Assembly (NCBI GenBank): GCA_007130265.1
Contig: SLST01000455.1
Location: forward strand, 1 to 15,894
Length of the DNA: 15,894 bases
Source: Spirochaetales bacterium
Lineage (GTDB): Bacteria > Spirochaetota > Spirochaetia > DSM-27196 > SLST01
Direction: 5' to 3'
The notes below the pieces were generated by a model that did not search any database, was not told the DNA's origin, and saw only the letters and a list, made by a program, of their open reading frames with translations. Numbering within the stretch: the first letter of the stretch is position 1; every line of letters begins with the position of its first letter. Below, piece after piece: positions 6,575 to 14,298 of the stretch. Position numbers and translations under genes: made by a program.

Positions 6575-7570
6575 CTACTTCGCCATGGTCGCCGAGAGAA
6601 AGCCCGCGAACGGCTCCCAGGCGCGACGTCCGTACCCGCCGGACATGAGCCACGCCTGAGGGATCGCACGCGTGGCCAGAAAGCTATGGATGATCTCGTC
6701 ACGCTCCAGCAGCTGCTGGAGGCTCAGTCTGAGGCTCGCGGTGGACGGCAGCTCATCGTGCTCGTACGGGTCGGCGCCGTCAACGACGTAGACGATGTCC
6801 GGTCGCGGCGACTCGGCGAGGGTGGTAAGCGCCCGACGAAGTCTCGGGAGGTACTCCGACTCTTCGCCGGCCGCGATCGGCACGTCGATCGTGCTCGGGA
6901 CGAGCCAGGGCGCCGGCCGTCCGAGTCGGTCGTGATCCGGGAGATCGAGCGGCCAGCCGTGGGCCATGTGAACGCTGAGCGTCGTTACCGCCGGATCGTC
7001 CGCGGTCAATGCGGCAGTTCCGTCTCCCTTGTGAGCGTCGACGTCGATGACCCATGCCGACGTTACCGACCCTTCAGCCTGCAGCTTGCGGATCGCCGTG
7101 ACGATATCGTTGAACACGCAGAAGCCGTGGCCGAAGTCGTAGTGCCCATGGTGAGCACCACCGCCAAGGTAGAAACAGAAACCGTTGCGAAGGGCCTCCT
7201 TACCACACTGGTAGGTTCCGCTCATCCAGCGGATCCAGCCGTCAAAGAGCACCGAGAGCGGCTTCTTCGCGGCGCCTGGATTGTAACGGTGATAGCTCCC
7301 GTCATCGTTGCGCAACTCGAAGACCTCGATCATCAGCTCGTCGACTCCCGGTCCGAACCCTCGTTCTACATAGGGCGGCGCGTGAACCCTGAGCAGATCG
7401 ACTCGGCCTATCGTCGACCCGTCGGGACCGCTCAGCCACTCCGCACCGTCCGCAACGCTATCCGAGCCTGCGGTCAGCGCATCGAGCACCTGCTGCGTCC
7501 GGTCGGGAGCCACCGGTATCTCGATACCATACTCCGTGAGATCAATGCCGCCCGGGTAGTGAAGCACCAT
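6575..7570 (-). CDS. Histone deacetylase-fold hydrolase (arginase/deacetylase superfamily)
   Basis: This is a zinc-dependent amidohydrolase of the HDAC/AcuC/acetylpolyamine-amidohydrolase superfamily, 331 residues. All core elements are visible: the His dyad GGGAHHGHYD (His 140, His 141), GFCVFND (149-155), the metal motif DVDAHKGDGT (175-184, with Asp 178 and His 180 as ligands), the third ligand in DGADPYEHD (264-272, Asp 267), and the catalytic Tyr in MSGGYG (Tyr 313). The usual second His of DxDxHHGDG is Lys here. No signal peptide is present, so it is cytoplasmic. In bacteria this fold acts on acetylated small molecules or on acyl-lysines; the substrate cannot be read from the sequence. 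ATG 7570 has no good ribosome site; GGGAGG at 7593-7598 is too distant, so the start is uncertain. It is last in a minus-strand operon after two lipoprotein genes. Confidence 0.88.
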   Translation of the reverse strand: MVLHYPGGIDLTEYGIEIPVAPDRTQQVLDALTAGSDSVADGAEWLSGPDGSTIGRVDLLRVHAPPYVERGFGPGVDELMIEVFELRNDDGSYHRYNPGAAKKPLSVLFDGWIRWMSGTYQCGKEALRNGFCFYLGGGAHHGHYDFGHGFCVFNDIVTAIRKLQAEGSVTSAWVIDVDAHKGDGTAALTADDPAVTTLSVHMAHGWPLDLPDHDRLGRPAPWLVPSTIDVPIAAGEESEYLPRLRRALTTLAESPRPDIVYVVDGADPYEHDELPSTASLRLSLQQLLERDEIIHSFLATRAIPQAWLMSGGYGRRAWEPFAGFLSATMAK

Positions 7571-7627
7571 GGAGCAGAAAATATCCGCGACGCCTCCCTC
7601 AAGGCAACAGCCGACAACGATCGACGA

Positions 7628-8869
7628 TCACATCGGCTCGTAGAAGAGCCGGTAGAGCAGCCCCGGACCCGAAGGAAGCGTGGGGGGCCAGGTGGAGTGA
7701 CTCACGAAGGAGAGCGATGCAGTCTCGCCCGACCGGTTCAGATAGTTCTCATGGTGGCTCGCCGCGGCGCTGCCGTCGGGGCGCAGAGGGATGAGATGTA
7801 CGCTGATGCCGGAGGCGCGCGGGTCAGCCGATCCGCGATGATTCCGGTCGACGGCCTCCTTCACCGCTTGCTCGATCCTCGCCGCCTCGCCTTCCGCGAT
7901 ACCGAAACCCAGGGAGACGACGGCCGACAGATCGCTGAGGTCGATCGCGAGGTCCCCCGGAGTCGCGTAGAAGTCCTCGACGTCGTAGAAGACCGACGCG
8001 CGCACGGCCTCTCGAGTCCCCGGGTTCGTGATCTCCGCCGATACGGCGTCCGAGAAGGCGTTGAGCGCGTCCACCACGGGCTCGATACGATCGAGGCGGA
8101 TCGAGGAGATGGTCGCGTGAGGCGCACCGCCGCGCGACTCTGCGTACGAGGTAACGATCGCCTTGGCGAATGCCTCGCGAGTGCGGTCGGAAGCGGTGAA
8201 CCGACGCAGCGCTGCCTCGTAGTCCCATCCGGCAACCGGCACGACTCCCTGGCTCGCGACGAGGAGATCCGCGGCGCCCCGGATCTCCCAGGCGACCTCT
8301 ACGGTCGCGCCGAAACTCATATCGAGCCCCAAGAGGTCGACGTGTCGGCCCGTCAGCGCCTTGGACAGGAACTCCCCGTGATGATACCCCCTGCCCTCGC
8401 CCCAGAGAATGAGCGCGCGGAACCGGGGCCGGTACCGTTCCTCCACGAAGCCGAGCAAGGCTCGAAGCGTCCGCGGATCACTCATATCGAGCGACACGTC
8501 CGGCGCTCCCGGACCGATCCCGAGCTCCTGCACGGCGACCGGGATCATGCGGGGGATCTCGTAGAGGCGAGTGCCGTTCCATCCGGAGGCAGGATCGCCA
8601 CCGGCCCGATCGACGAGCGCGAGCACGCGGACTCCGCTATCTTCGAGGTCGGCGGATTCGATCGCCTCGAGGTCGGCGGTCGCCTGTGCGTCCAGGACAG
8701 CGCTTGCCGGCATGTAGAGGATGACCGCCCACTCGGTCGAGGAGGCGAGCTCGGTCGTACCCGAGTCGGGCAGCAGCAGACCGGCCGGGCATCCGGCCGA
8801 CAACAGCGCGGCGGCGAGCGCGGATGCGACGCCGTTCACAACTCGTCGGCACTGACCCGGGCGACTCAC
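7628..8869 (-). CDS. Clostripain (C11)-like lipoprotein, probable pseudo-protease
   Basis: This 413-residue lipoprotein has a lipobox LSAGC (23-27) after a hydrophobic leader. The body follows the clostripain/C11 caspase-like fold in order: STEWAVILYMPAS (44-56, beta-strand 1), VRVLALVDR (80-88), TRLYEI, FRALILWGEGRGYHHG (150-165), LLGLDMSFGATVEVAWEI (179-196) and ADLLVASQGVVPVAGWDY (200-217). In active C11 enzymes the fourth and fifth blocks carry the catalytic His (W-x-HG) and Cys (D-x-C). Here Glu 158 and Ser 185 occupy those positions, while the neighbouring Asp 183 is kept. A binding or scaffolding role on a membrane surface is therefore more likely than proteolysis. The GTG start at 8869 has GGAGG upstream and overlaps the previous stop by four bases. 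It is 57 bases upstream of the deacetylase-fold gene. Confidence 0.75.
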   Translation of the reverse strand: MSRPGQCRRVVNGVASALAAALLSAGCPAGLLLPDSGTTELASSTEWAVILYMPASAVLDAQATADLEAIESADLEDSGVRVLALVDRAGGDPASGWNGTRLYEIPRMIPVAVQELGIGPGAPDVSLDMSDPRTLRALLGFVEERYRPRFRALILWGEGRGYHHGEFLSKALTGRHVDLLGLDMSFGATVEVAWEIRGAADLLVASQGVVPVAGWDYEAALRRFTASDRTREAFAKAIVTSYAESRGGAPHATISSIRLDRIEPVVDALNAFSDAVSAEITNPGTREAVRASVFYDVEDFYATPGDLAIDLSDLSAVVSLGFGIAEGEAARIEQAVKEAVDRNHRGSADPRASGISVHLIPLRPDGSAAASHHENYLNRSGETASLSFVSHSTWPPTLPSGPGLLYRLFYEPM

Positions 8870-9327
8870 GGTTCCTCCGAGTAGACGTGACCGCCGGGAT
8901 TGCGCCAGCGCGATCCGTCGTCGAACAGAACGGTACGCACGCGAAAGCGTGCGACGAGTATCGCGTCGGCATGGCTGCCAACCACTGAATCAAGTGACGT
9001 GCAGAAAGTTGCTGCGGCCCCGGGCTCAATGAAGGTGTCGAGCGCCACCCGAAAGAGGTTCGTTCCGGCGGGAGCCAACGGGCGCCCCTCGTCATCGTAG
9101 AGCTCGAACTCGATGTCGAGGCCGGAGATCGCTCCGACCGACACGTTCTCAAGCGTATAGTAGAGGCCGGCGTACTCGTGCAGGGCGCCTCGCTCGCCGG
9201 AGACGACGGTCACCGACCGATAGGCGATCGGTATCCCAGGGTGATGTGCGTCGAGGATGAGCCTACAGCCGGGGAAAGCCGCGGCGACGACAAGCACGAG
9301 CGCGATTTTGCGCGTAATACGGTGCAT
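8866..9327 (-). CDS. Small putative lipoprotein
   Basis: This 153-residue protein of unknown function begins MHRITRKIALVLVVAAAFPG, followed by Cys, so it is a probable lipoprotein with an FPGC lipobox of the relaxed type seen in spirochaetes. The mature part looks like a small immunoglobulin-like beta-sandwich: YYTLENVSVGAISGLDIEFELYDDEG resembles domains that describe extracellular structural proteins (FxxxN-type). I cannot name a family. ATG 9327-9325 is chosen because GGAGGT lies seven bases upstream; an earlier GTG overlaps that ribosome site. Its TGA overlaps the GTG of the C11-like gene (GTGA), so the two are coupled and probably co-act at the same membrane surface. Its start codon overlaps that of the divergent prepilin peptidase gene. 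Confidence 0.7.
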   Translation of the reverse strand: MHRITRKIALVLVVAAAFPGCRLILDAHHPGIPIAYRSVTVVSGERGALHEYAGLYYTLENVSVGAISGLDIEFELYDDEGRPLAPAGTNLFRVALDTFIEPGAAATFCTSLDSVVGSHADAILVARFRVRTVLFDDGSRWRNPGGHVYSEEP

Positions 9328-9328
9328 G
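9325..9328. promoter_or_regulatory. CATG shared by two divergent start codons
   Basis: The tetramer CATG provides ATG on the minus strand (9327-9325, small lipoprotein, with GGAGGT upstream) and ATG on the plus strand (9326-9328, prepilin peptidase). The two genes leave no intergenic DNA, so each promoter and leader must lie within the other gene's coding sequence. The minus-strand start is well supported, the plus-strand one less so. Confidence 0.55.
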
Positions 9329-9814
9329 GATGGAACCTCCACTGCACTAACCGCCGGAACCGGGCCGACGCTTCACTTCCTGCTCGCGCTCCTCGGAGCC
9401 GTGCTCATCTCCGAGCTGCGAGCCGGACGCATCCCGGACGCTGCCTGCCTCGCCGCCTTCACCGCGGCCCTGGCACGCTCGGTCGTAACGCAACGCTCGC
9501 CCTCGGCCATTGTGGTATCGACGCTCGTCGGCCTCGTTCCGCTTGCCGCGCGCCGTGTGACTCGAGGCGGGCTTGGGTGGGGAGACGTGAAACTCGCGGT
9601 ACCGCTCGCGCTCCTGCTCGGCCCATGGTACGGGGCGGTCGGCCTGCTGCTTGCGTGCGCGCTCGGCCTCTCCAGCGTCGGCCTTGGCGCGCTCCTCGAT
9701 CCCGGCGCGACTTACGAAGCGGGAATCGCATTCGGTCCGTATCTGGTAGCGGGAGCGGTCATCGCGCTCCTCGCGGAGGCAAGTCATGTTCTGTGCCACA
9801 TCACGATTCCTTGA
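9326..9814 (+). CDS. Prepilin peptidase (A24 aspartyl protease), short form
   Basis: This is an integral membrane peptidase of the type IV leader peptidase family that should process pseudopilin or pilin leaders for the following secretion operon. It has about 162 residues and only the A24 core, without the N-terminal cysteine-rich methyltransferase half found in PilD. Features are a first helix (LHFLLALLGAVLIS), the R-x-x-RIPD turn after it, a second helix, the signature GGLGWGDVKLAVPLALLLGP with the GxGD aspartate, and a late IAFGPYL motif. The position of the first catalytic Asp, normally in xDLRxRxIP, is Glu here (SELRAGRIPD). ATG 9326 is the nearest start before the first helix but has no ribosome site. 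A start at 9257 exists, but its added sequence is hydrophilic. It overlaps the secretin gene by 29 bases. Confidence 0.78.
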   Translation: MDGTSTALTAGTGPTLHFLLALLGAVLISELRAGRIPDAACLAAFTAALARSVVTQRSPSAIVVSTLVGLVPLAARRVTRGGLGWGDVKLAVPLALLLGPWYGAVGLLLACALGLSSVGLGALLDPGATYEAGIAFGPYLVAGAVIALLAEASHVLCHITIP

Positions 9815-11963
9815 TCGCACCCGAGCGGTTGCCGCACTTCTGATCGCGGGTTTGATCATGCCTCACGCGGCGCCGGGGGCCCCGGTGACTCTGGAGTTCT
9901 CGGACGTGCCGATCGCGGAGATGTTCATCGCGCTCGGCCGGGTGGGCGGCAGGTCGATCGTGCCGGACGAGACGGTCCGCGGACGGGCCTCGTACTACCT
10001 GGCGGCCTCCGGCATCGATGCCGCGATCGCCGAGCTCGCCGAGCGATTCGACCTCTTTGTGGAGGAACGCGACGGCATTTACACGGTCTCGACGGTCCGT
10101 ATTGAGGTCGGAGCCGGACAGCGCCTCACAGTCTCCGCGCCGCGTATCCCGGTACCGCTCTTGCTCGACCGCCTCTCCCGGGCGACACGAACGCCCATCC
10201 TGATCGCGGATTCCGCGGTCCGGGAGCTCTCGCACCGCGAGATTGCCTACTACTCGGAGGACACTCCCCTCTCACGCGTGGTGACGCAGATCGCGGCGCA
10301 GCTGCCGAATCATCAAGTCACGATGGTCGACGGGGCGTACCTTCTCTCCGACGTCGGTCGCGGCGAAACACGTCGCCCGCACGAGTCCGCGGTAACGCAC
10401 GTCGAGGGAGGGTACGGCCTGTCCATCGAGCAGAGCACGCTTTCGCGGCTGCTCACCCTGCTCTTCGAGTCGGGTGACCGTGAATACCAGCTTCTGAAAC
10501 GGACGGATCCTCTCCTCGGGCCGCTCGAGCTGTCGCCACGCCCATTTGACGCTCTCCTGCGCCTGGTGCTCGAACAGGCCGACGCGGTTTTCACGGTGGT
10601 TGACGGGATCTACTACATCACGGACGCGCCTCCGCAGTCCGCGGCGGCACGGACACTCAACACTGAGATCATCCACCTGGATCACCTCCCGGTCGGCGCC
10701 CTGCTCGAGCTCGTTCCACAGGAACTCACCGTAGGCGTCACGATCCGACCGGACCGCAGCTCGAACGCCCTGACGCTCACAGGACACGCCGACGGCGTTG
10801 CGCGGGTGCAAGCCCTGATCTCGCGGCTCGACGCGCGTCCGGAGGACCGCGCGCACCACCGGATAGAGCTGCATCGTGCGGCATCTGAGGTACTCGCGAT
10901 TCTGCCGCGGCATCTGAGCACGCTGCCGATCTCACCGATACCGGGCGGCTCCGCGATCACCGTATTCGCATCGCCGGAACAGATCGCGGAGCTCGAGCTC
11001 TTTCTAGCAGCGGTCGACGTTCCGCAGGAAAGCACCCTGGTGGAGCTCAGCCACCTACGCACCGAACAGCTTCTGCAGCACCTGCCTCCCTCGGCGCACC
11101 GGAGCAACATACTCCCCACCGGCGACCCACACCGCTTCTTCTACCGCGGATCCGATGAGGCTCTTTCGCGGTTCCTCGAAGACCTGCATCGGATCGACGT
11201 GCCGGCTCCTCAGATAAGGTACCACCTACTCGTTATCCAGTACCAGGAATCGGATGGCTCGGAGTTCGGGCTCGACCTCTCGAGCGCTCCCTCAACACCT
11301 ACAGCCGCCCAGGCGTTCGTCGGCAGCATCGGCCGGCTTCTGTCGCTCGACTTCGACATCGTTGCGACGTTCGGCTACCAGTTCGCCGCGCGACTCAACG
11401 CCGGACTGACCGCGTCGACCACAGCGGTCGTCGCCGACACGACCCTGAGCGCACTCTCCGGCGAGTCGGTCGGCTTTCGCAATACCAGCACCTATCGCTA
11501 CCGTGACACAGCATTCGATCCGGAGACAGGCGCCCAGCGATCGACAGCGGTGATCCGGGAGATCACCTCCGGCCTCATCATCGAGATACGCGGGCGGGCT
11601 CACGGCGACGACGTCACGATGGATGTCAGCGCCACCGTGTCCCGACGGGGCGCCGACGTCTCCGGGGCCGGCAACCCACCGCCGACGAGCGAGAAGCTCG
11701 TGCAGACGCAGGTGCGGGCCGCGTCGGGCGAACCGGTCATGCTCGGAGGGCTTCGGCTGCGCGAAGAGCAGCAGACCGTCGATGAACCCATGCTCCTCGG
11801 ACGTATCCCTGGAATCGGCCGGCTCTTTCAGAATCGGCGTGAACACGAGGAGGCGACCGAGCTCGCGATCTACATCATCCCCCGCGTGGAACGCAACACG
11901 TCTGCGTTGGCCGGCGCTGACCTGATGGGGATCTACCTGCGGTATTACGGGGAAGGCAGATGA
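9786..11963 (+). CDS. gspD: Secretin, GspD/PilQ family
   Basis: This is the outer-membrane gate of a type II secretion or type IV pilus system, 725 residues. The signal peptide ends near HAAPGA. Three consecutive N0/STN-like modules follow, each closing with a DG-Y motif: 35-103 (DGIYTVS), 113-189 (DGAYLLS), 211-280 (DGIYYIT). Secretin_N-type repeats follow: 293-352 (TEIIHLDHLPVGALLELVPQ), 357-412, 416-473. The secretin barrel region starts near 476 (QIRYHLLVIQYQ) and includes GLIIEIRGRA and VMLGGLRLREEQ. It ends in the conserved RIPGIGRLFQNRREHEEATE and LAIYIIPRVE. It lacks an obvious S-domain for a pilotin. ATG 9786 has GGAGG seven bases upstream; its stop overlaps gspE as ATGA. Confidence 0.9.
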   Translation: MFCATSRFLDRTRAVAALLIAGLIMPHAAPGAPVTLEFSDVPIAEMFIALGRVGGRSIVPDETVRGRASYYLAASGIDAAIAELAERFDLFVEERDGIYTVSTVRIEVGAGQRLTVSAPRIPVPLLLDRLSRATRTPILIADSAVRELSHREIAYYSEDTPLSRVVTQIAAQLPNHQVTMVDGAYLLSDVGRGETRRPHESAVTHVEGGYGLSIEQSTLSRLLTLLFESGDREYQLLKRTDPLLGPLELSPRPFDALLRLVLEQADAVFTVVDGIYYITDAPPQSAAARTLNTEIIHLDHLPVGALLELVPQELTVGVTIRPDRSSNALTLTGHADGVARVQALISRLDARPEDRAHHRIELHRAASEVLAILPRHLSTLPISPIPGGSAITVFASPEQIAELELFLAAVDVPQESTLVELSHLRTEQLLQHLPPSAHRSNILPTGDPHRFFYRGSDEALSRFLEDLHRIDVPAPQIRYHLLVIQYQESDGSEFGLDLSSAPSTPTAAQAFVGSIGRLLSLDFDIVATFGYQFAARLNAGLTASTTAVVADTTLSALSGESVGFRNTSTYRYRDTAFDPETGAQRSTAVIREITSGLIIEIRGRAHGDDVTMDVSATVSRRGADVSGAGNPPPTSEKLVQTQVRAASGEPVMLGGLRLREEQQTVDEPMLLGRIPGIGRLFQNRREHEEATELAIYIIPRVERNTSALAGADLMGIYLRYYGEGR

Positions 11964-13258
11964 GGTATGCCGCCCCGTTCATGCGGCGCCACGGGCTCGT
12001 GCCAATCGCAGAGACCGAAGCGGCCGTGACCATAGGCTGCGTATCTCCGCCTGCCGAGCCGGTAGAGCGTCTTCTGGTGGCTCACCACCTGAAGCCGGTG
12101 CACTTTGTGCCTCTGCCTCAGCAGGAGGTCGTGGCGCGAATGCAGCGCTCAGCGGCGCATGAGACGAGCCCCGCGGCGGCAGACGGTCCTCTGCGACCCG
12201 TCGAGACGAATGCCGACGAAGCGCACGATAACGCTCCGGCGGTGAACCTCGTCAATAGCCTTCTTAACGATGCGATCAGGCAAGGAGCCTCGGACATCCA
12301 CATCGAGGCCCATCACGGTGCGGTCCCGGTCCGCTACCGTATTGACGGGCGCCTGGTGGCGGCTGTTGGAGACCAAAACGAGCCGCTCGTCTCACCGGGG
12401 CGTCTCTCCGCGGTATCGGCACGACTGAAGGTCCTCGCAGGAGTAAACGCAGCAGAACGACGTCGACCACAGGACGGCCGCTTCACCGCACGGGTTGCCA
12501 CGGACGCGGTCGACGTCCGCTTCTCCTCGATGCCGACGGTAGAGGGCGAGTCACTCGTCCTTCGCCTCTTTCGGCTTCACAGCGAGCGGTTCACCCTGCT
12601 CGATCTCGGGATGCCGGATGCGGTGTACGAGCAGGTCTCCTCCTTCGTAGAGCGATCGTCCGGCCTTCTCCTGCTGTGCGGTCCCACCGGAAGTGGGAAG
12701 ACGACAACGCTTCACTCGGCGCTTCGAAGGATCAGCCGCGGAGATCGCAAGATTATCACGATCGAGGACCCGGTCGAGTATCGTCTGGACGCAGAACAGA
12801 TTCAGACGAATGAGCCGGCAGGACTCACCTTCGACACGCTGCTGCGCCGGGTGTTACGGCAGGATCCCGACGTCATCATGGTGGGCGAGATCCGTGACGG
12901 GGAGACGGCGCGACTCACGACTCGAGCAGCGCTCACCGGACACCTGGTGCTCGCGACCGTTCACAGCAGACGAGCGGCGGATGTGATCGAGCGGCTCGTC
13001 GATCTCGGCGTGGAGCGGGGGCTGCTCGACCGCCTCGATCCGCTCCTCCTGTCGCAGCGGCTCGTGAGGTTGCGGTGCAACTCATGCGGAGGCACAGAAG
13101 GCTGCTGCGAGTGTCGCTTCACCGGGTACCGCGGACGCACCGGCCTGTTCGAGATGGAAGATCGGGACGGTGCGCGCATCACGCTCGCCGACGATGGTCG
13201 GGCCAAGTGCGCAGCTGCTCTGACGACCGAGGAGGAGGTGTTATGGGCGACGCTGTGA
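11960..13258 (+). CDS. gspE: Type II secretion / type IV pilus assembly ATPase GspE
   Basis: This cytoplasmic hexameric ATPase drives pseudopilus extension. The 432 residues contain SDIHIEAHHGAVPVRYRIDG (111-130, N2 domain), the arginine-rich VRFSSMPTVEGESLVLRLF, Walker A GPTGSGKTT (241-249), the Asp box IEDPVEY (268-274), Walker B PDVIMVGEIRD (303-313, Glu 310) and the His box TGHLVLATVHS (326-336). A C-terminal cysteine cluster (C373, C376, C382, C383, C385) followed by GYRGRTGLFE is the zinc module of GspE/PilB rather than PilT. The N-terminal region is shorter than in typical GspE (about 110 residues before N2). The start ATG overlaps the gspD stop by four bases. It should bind GspF and the PilN/GspL-like protein encoded next. 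Confidence 0.94.
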   Translation: MRYAAPFMRRHGLVPIAETEAAVTIGCVSPPAEPVERLLVAHHLKPVHFVPLPQQEVVARMQRSAAHETSPAAADGPLRPVETNADEAHDNAPAVNLVNSLLNDAIRQGASDIHIEAHHGAVPVRYRIDGRLVAAVGDQNEPLVSPGRLSAVSARLKVLAGVNAAERRRPQDGRFTARVATDAVDVRFSSMPTVEGESLVLRLFRLHSERFTLLDLGMPDAVYEQVSSFVERSSGLLLLCGPTGSGKTTTLHSALRRISRGDRKIITIEDPVEYRLDAEQIQTNEPAGLTFDTLLRRVLRQDPDVIMVGEIRDGETARLTTRAALTGHLVLATVHSRRAADVIERLVDLGVERGLLDRLDPLLLSQRLVRLRCNSCGGTEGCCECRFTGYRGRTGLFEMEDRDGARITLADDGRAKCAAALTTEEEVLWATL

Positions 13259-14298
13259 TTCGTCTCTCTCGCGCGAAGGAGGCACTTCTGGTTGAATCGA
13301 CGTCGTCGCTCCTGCAGGGAGGGATCGGCCTCCTGGAAGCGTACCGCTCAGCGGGCGAGATGCTGCGCGGCAGAGAGCGCGCGGCGGCGCGGTCGATCGT
13401 CTCGGGCCTCGAGCTCGGGCTGACCGTTGCCGAGTCCGTCGGCCGATCGATCGATCGCGTCGACCCGATGCACCTCGCGATGCTTCGGGTCGTGGACGAA
13501 ACCGGGGAGGCGGCGAGTCCGATGGCTCGGGCGAACCGGTATCTGCGCACGAGCGTCCAGTTCCGATCGCGCGTGCTTGCCGCATCGATCTATCCGGCCT
13601 TCGTCGTCGTTGCGGCACTCATCGGCTCAGTGCTGCTCATCCTCGTGGCGGTCCCGACGGCGGAATCGTTGGTGCAGGCGGCCGCAGGCTCCGGTGACGG
13701 ATACGCGTCTTGGCCCGGTGCGCCGCGGGTCATACCGGCTGTCGCGCTCACCGCAGTCGTGGTCACGCTCGGGTCGGTTCTCATCGCGGTCGCCTCGCTC
13801 ACCGGTCCAGCGCAGCCGCTTCGCGTGAGACTCGCAAAAATCCGCCTCGCGCTCCCGTTTGCGGGCTCCGTCGAGATGCTCACCGGTCTGCTCGCATTCG
13901 CTCACGCGCTCGCCGGCATGCTCGAAGCCGGCATTCCGTTTACGGTCGCGCTGCGCACGGCGACCGCATGTCCCAACAATGCCGCGATTCGGGCCGGTCT
14001 GTCGCGCGCGGCGAGGTACATGGAGAACGGTACACCGGCTTCGGCTGCGGTGGCTCGTGCTCTGCCGCGTGACGAGTGCCTGAGGCGCTGGTTCGCGCTG
14101 TGTGAGTCGGGAGCCGATCTCCCCGGCACGATCGACGGCCTCGCTACATTCCTCGAGGCGCGGCTTACCGCGTCAATCCAGCGGCTCACGACGCTGGTCG
14201 AGCCGGTTCTCGTGGCGCTCGCCGGCGGTGTGGTGCTCACGGTCGTTCTGACGCTGGTCAAGCCGCTCTTTGATCTCTATGCGGAGGTGCTCCCGTGA
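13243..14298 (+). CDS. gspF: Type II secretion platform protein GspF
   Basis: This inner-membrane platform protein works with the GspE ATPase. The 351 residues contain two copies of the T2SSF domain: residues 12-137, with QGGIGLLEAYRSAGEML and a membrane helix RVLAASIYPAFVVVAALIGS, and residues 210-341, with AHALAGMLEAGIPFTVALRTA and ESGADLPGTIDGLATFLEAR. Between them is a membrane helix at 163-186; the final helix at 318-341 includes TLVEPVLVALAGGVVLTVVL, which is canonical. The N-terminal cytoplasmic extension of full GspF (about 60 residues) is missing. ATG 13243 has GGAGGAGG just upstream and overlaps gspE by 16 bases. Its stop overlaps the next start as GTGA. Confidence 0.9.
   Translation: MGDAVIRLSRAKEALLVESTSSLLQGGIGLLEAYRSAGEMLRGRERAAARSIVSGLELGLTVAESVGRSIDRVDPMHLAMLRVVDETGEAASPMARANRYLRTSVQFRSRVLAASIYPAFVVVAALIGSVLLILVAVPTAESLVQAAAGSGDGYASWPGAPRVIPAVALTAVVVTLGSVLIAVASLTGPAQPLRVRLAKIRLALPFAGSVEMLTGLLAFAHALAGMLEAGIPFTVALRTATACPNNAAIRAGLSRAARYMENGTPASAAVARALPRDECLRRWFALCESGADLPGTIDGLATFLEARLTASIQRLTTLVEPVLVALAGGVVLTVVLTLVKPLFDLYAEVLP

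Noticed and set aside
6686..8884. A 732-codon open frame on the plus strand
   Set aside because: It is antisense to the deacetylase-fold and C11-like genes, is rich in Arg/Asp/Glu with no domain, and is expected from third-position GC bias. The minus strand has clear motifs.
10272..10913. A 213-codon minus-strand open frame inside the secretin gene
   Set aside because: It is the antisense shadow of a well-supported secretin and has no ribosome site or motifs.
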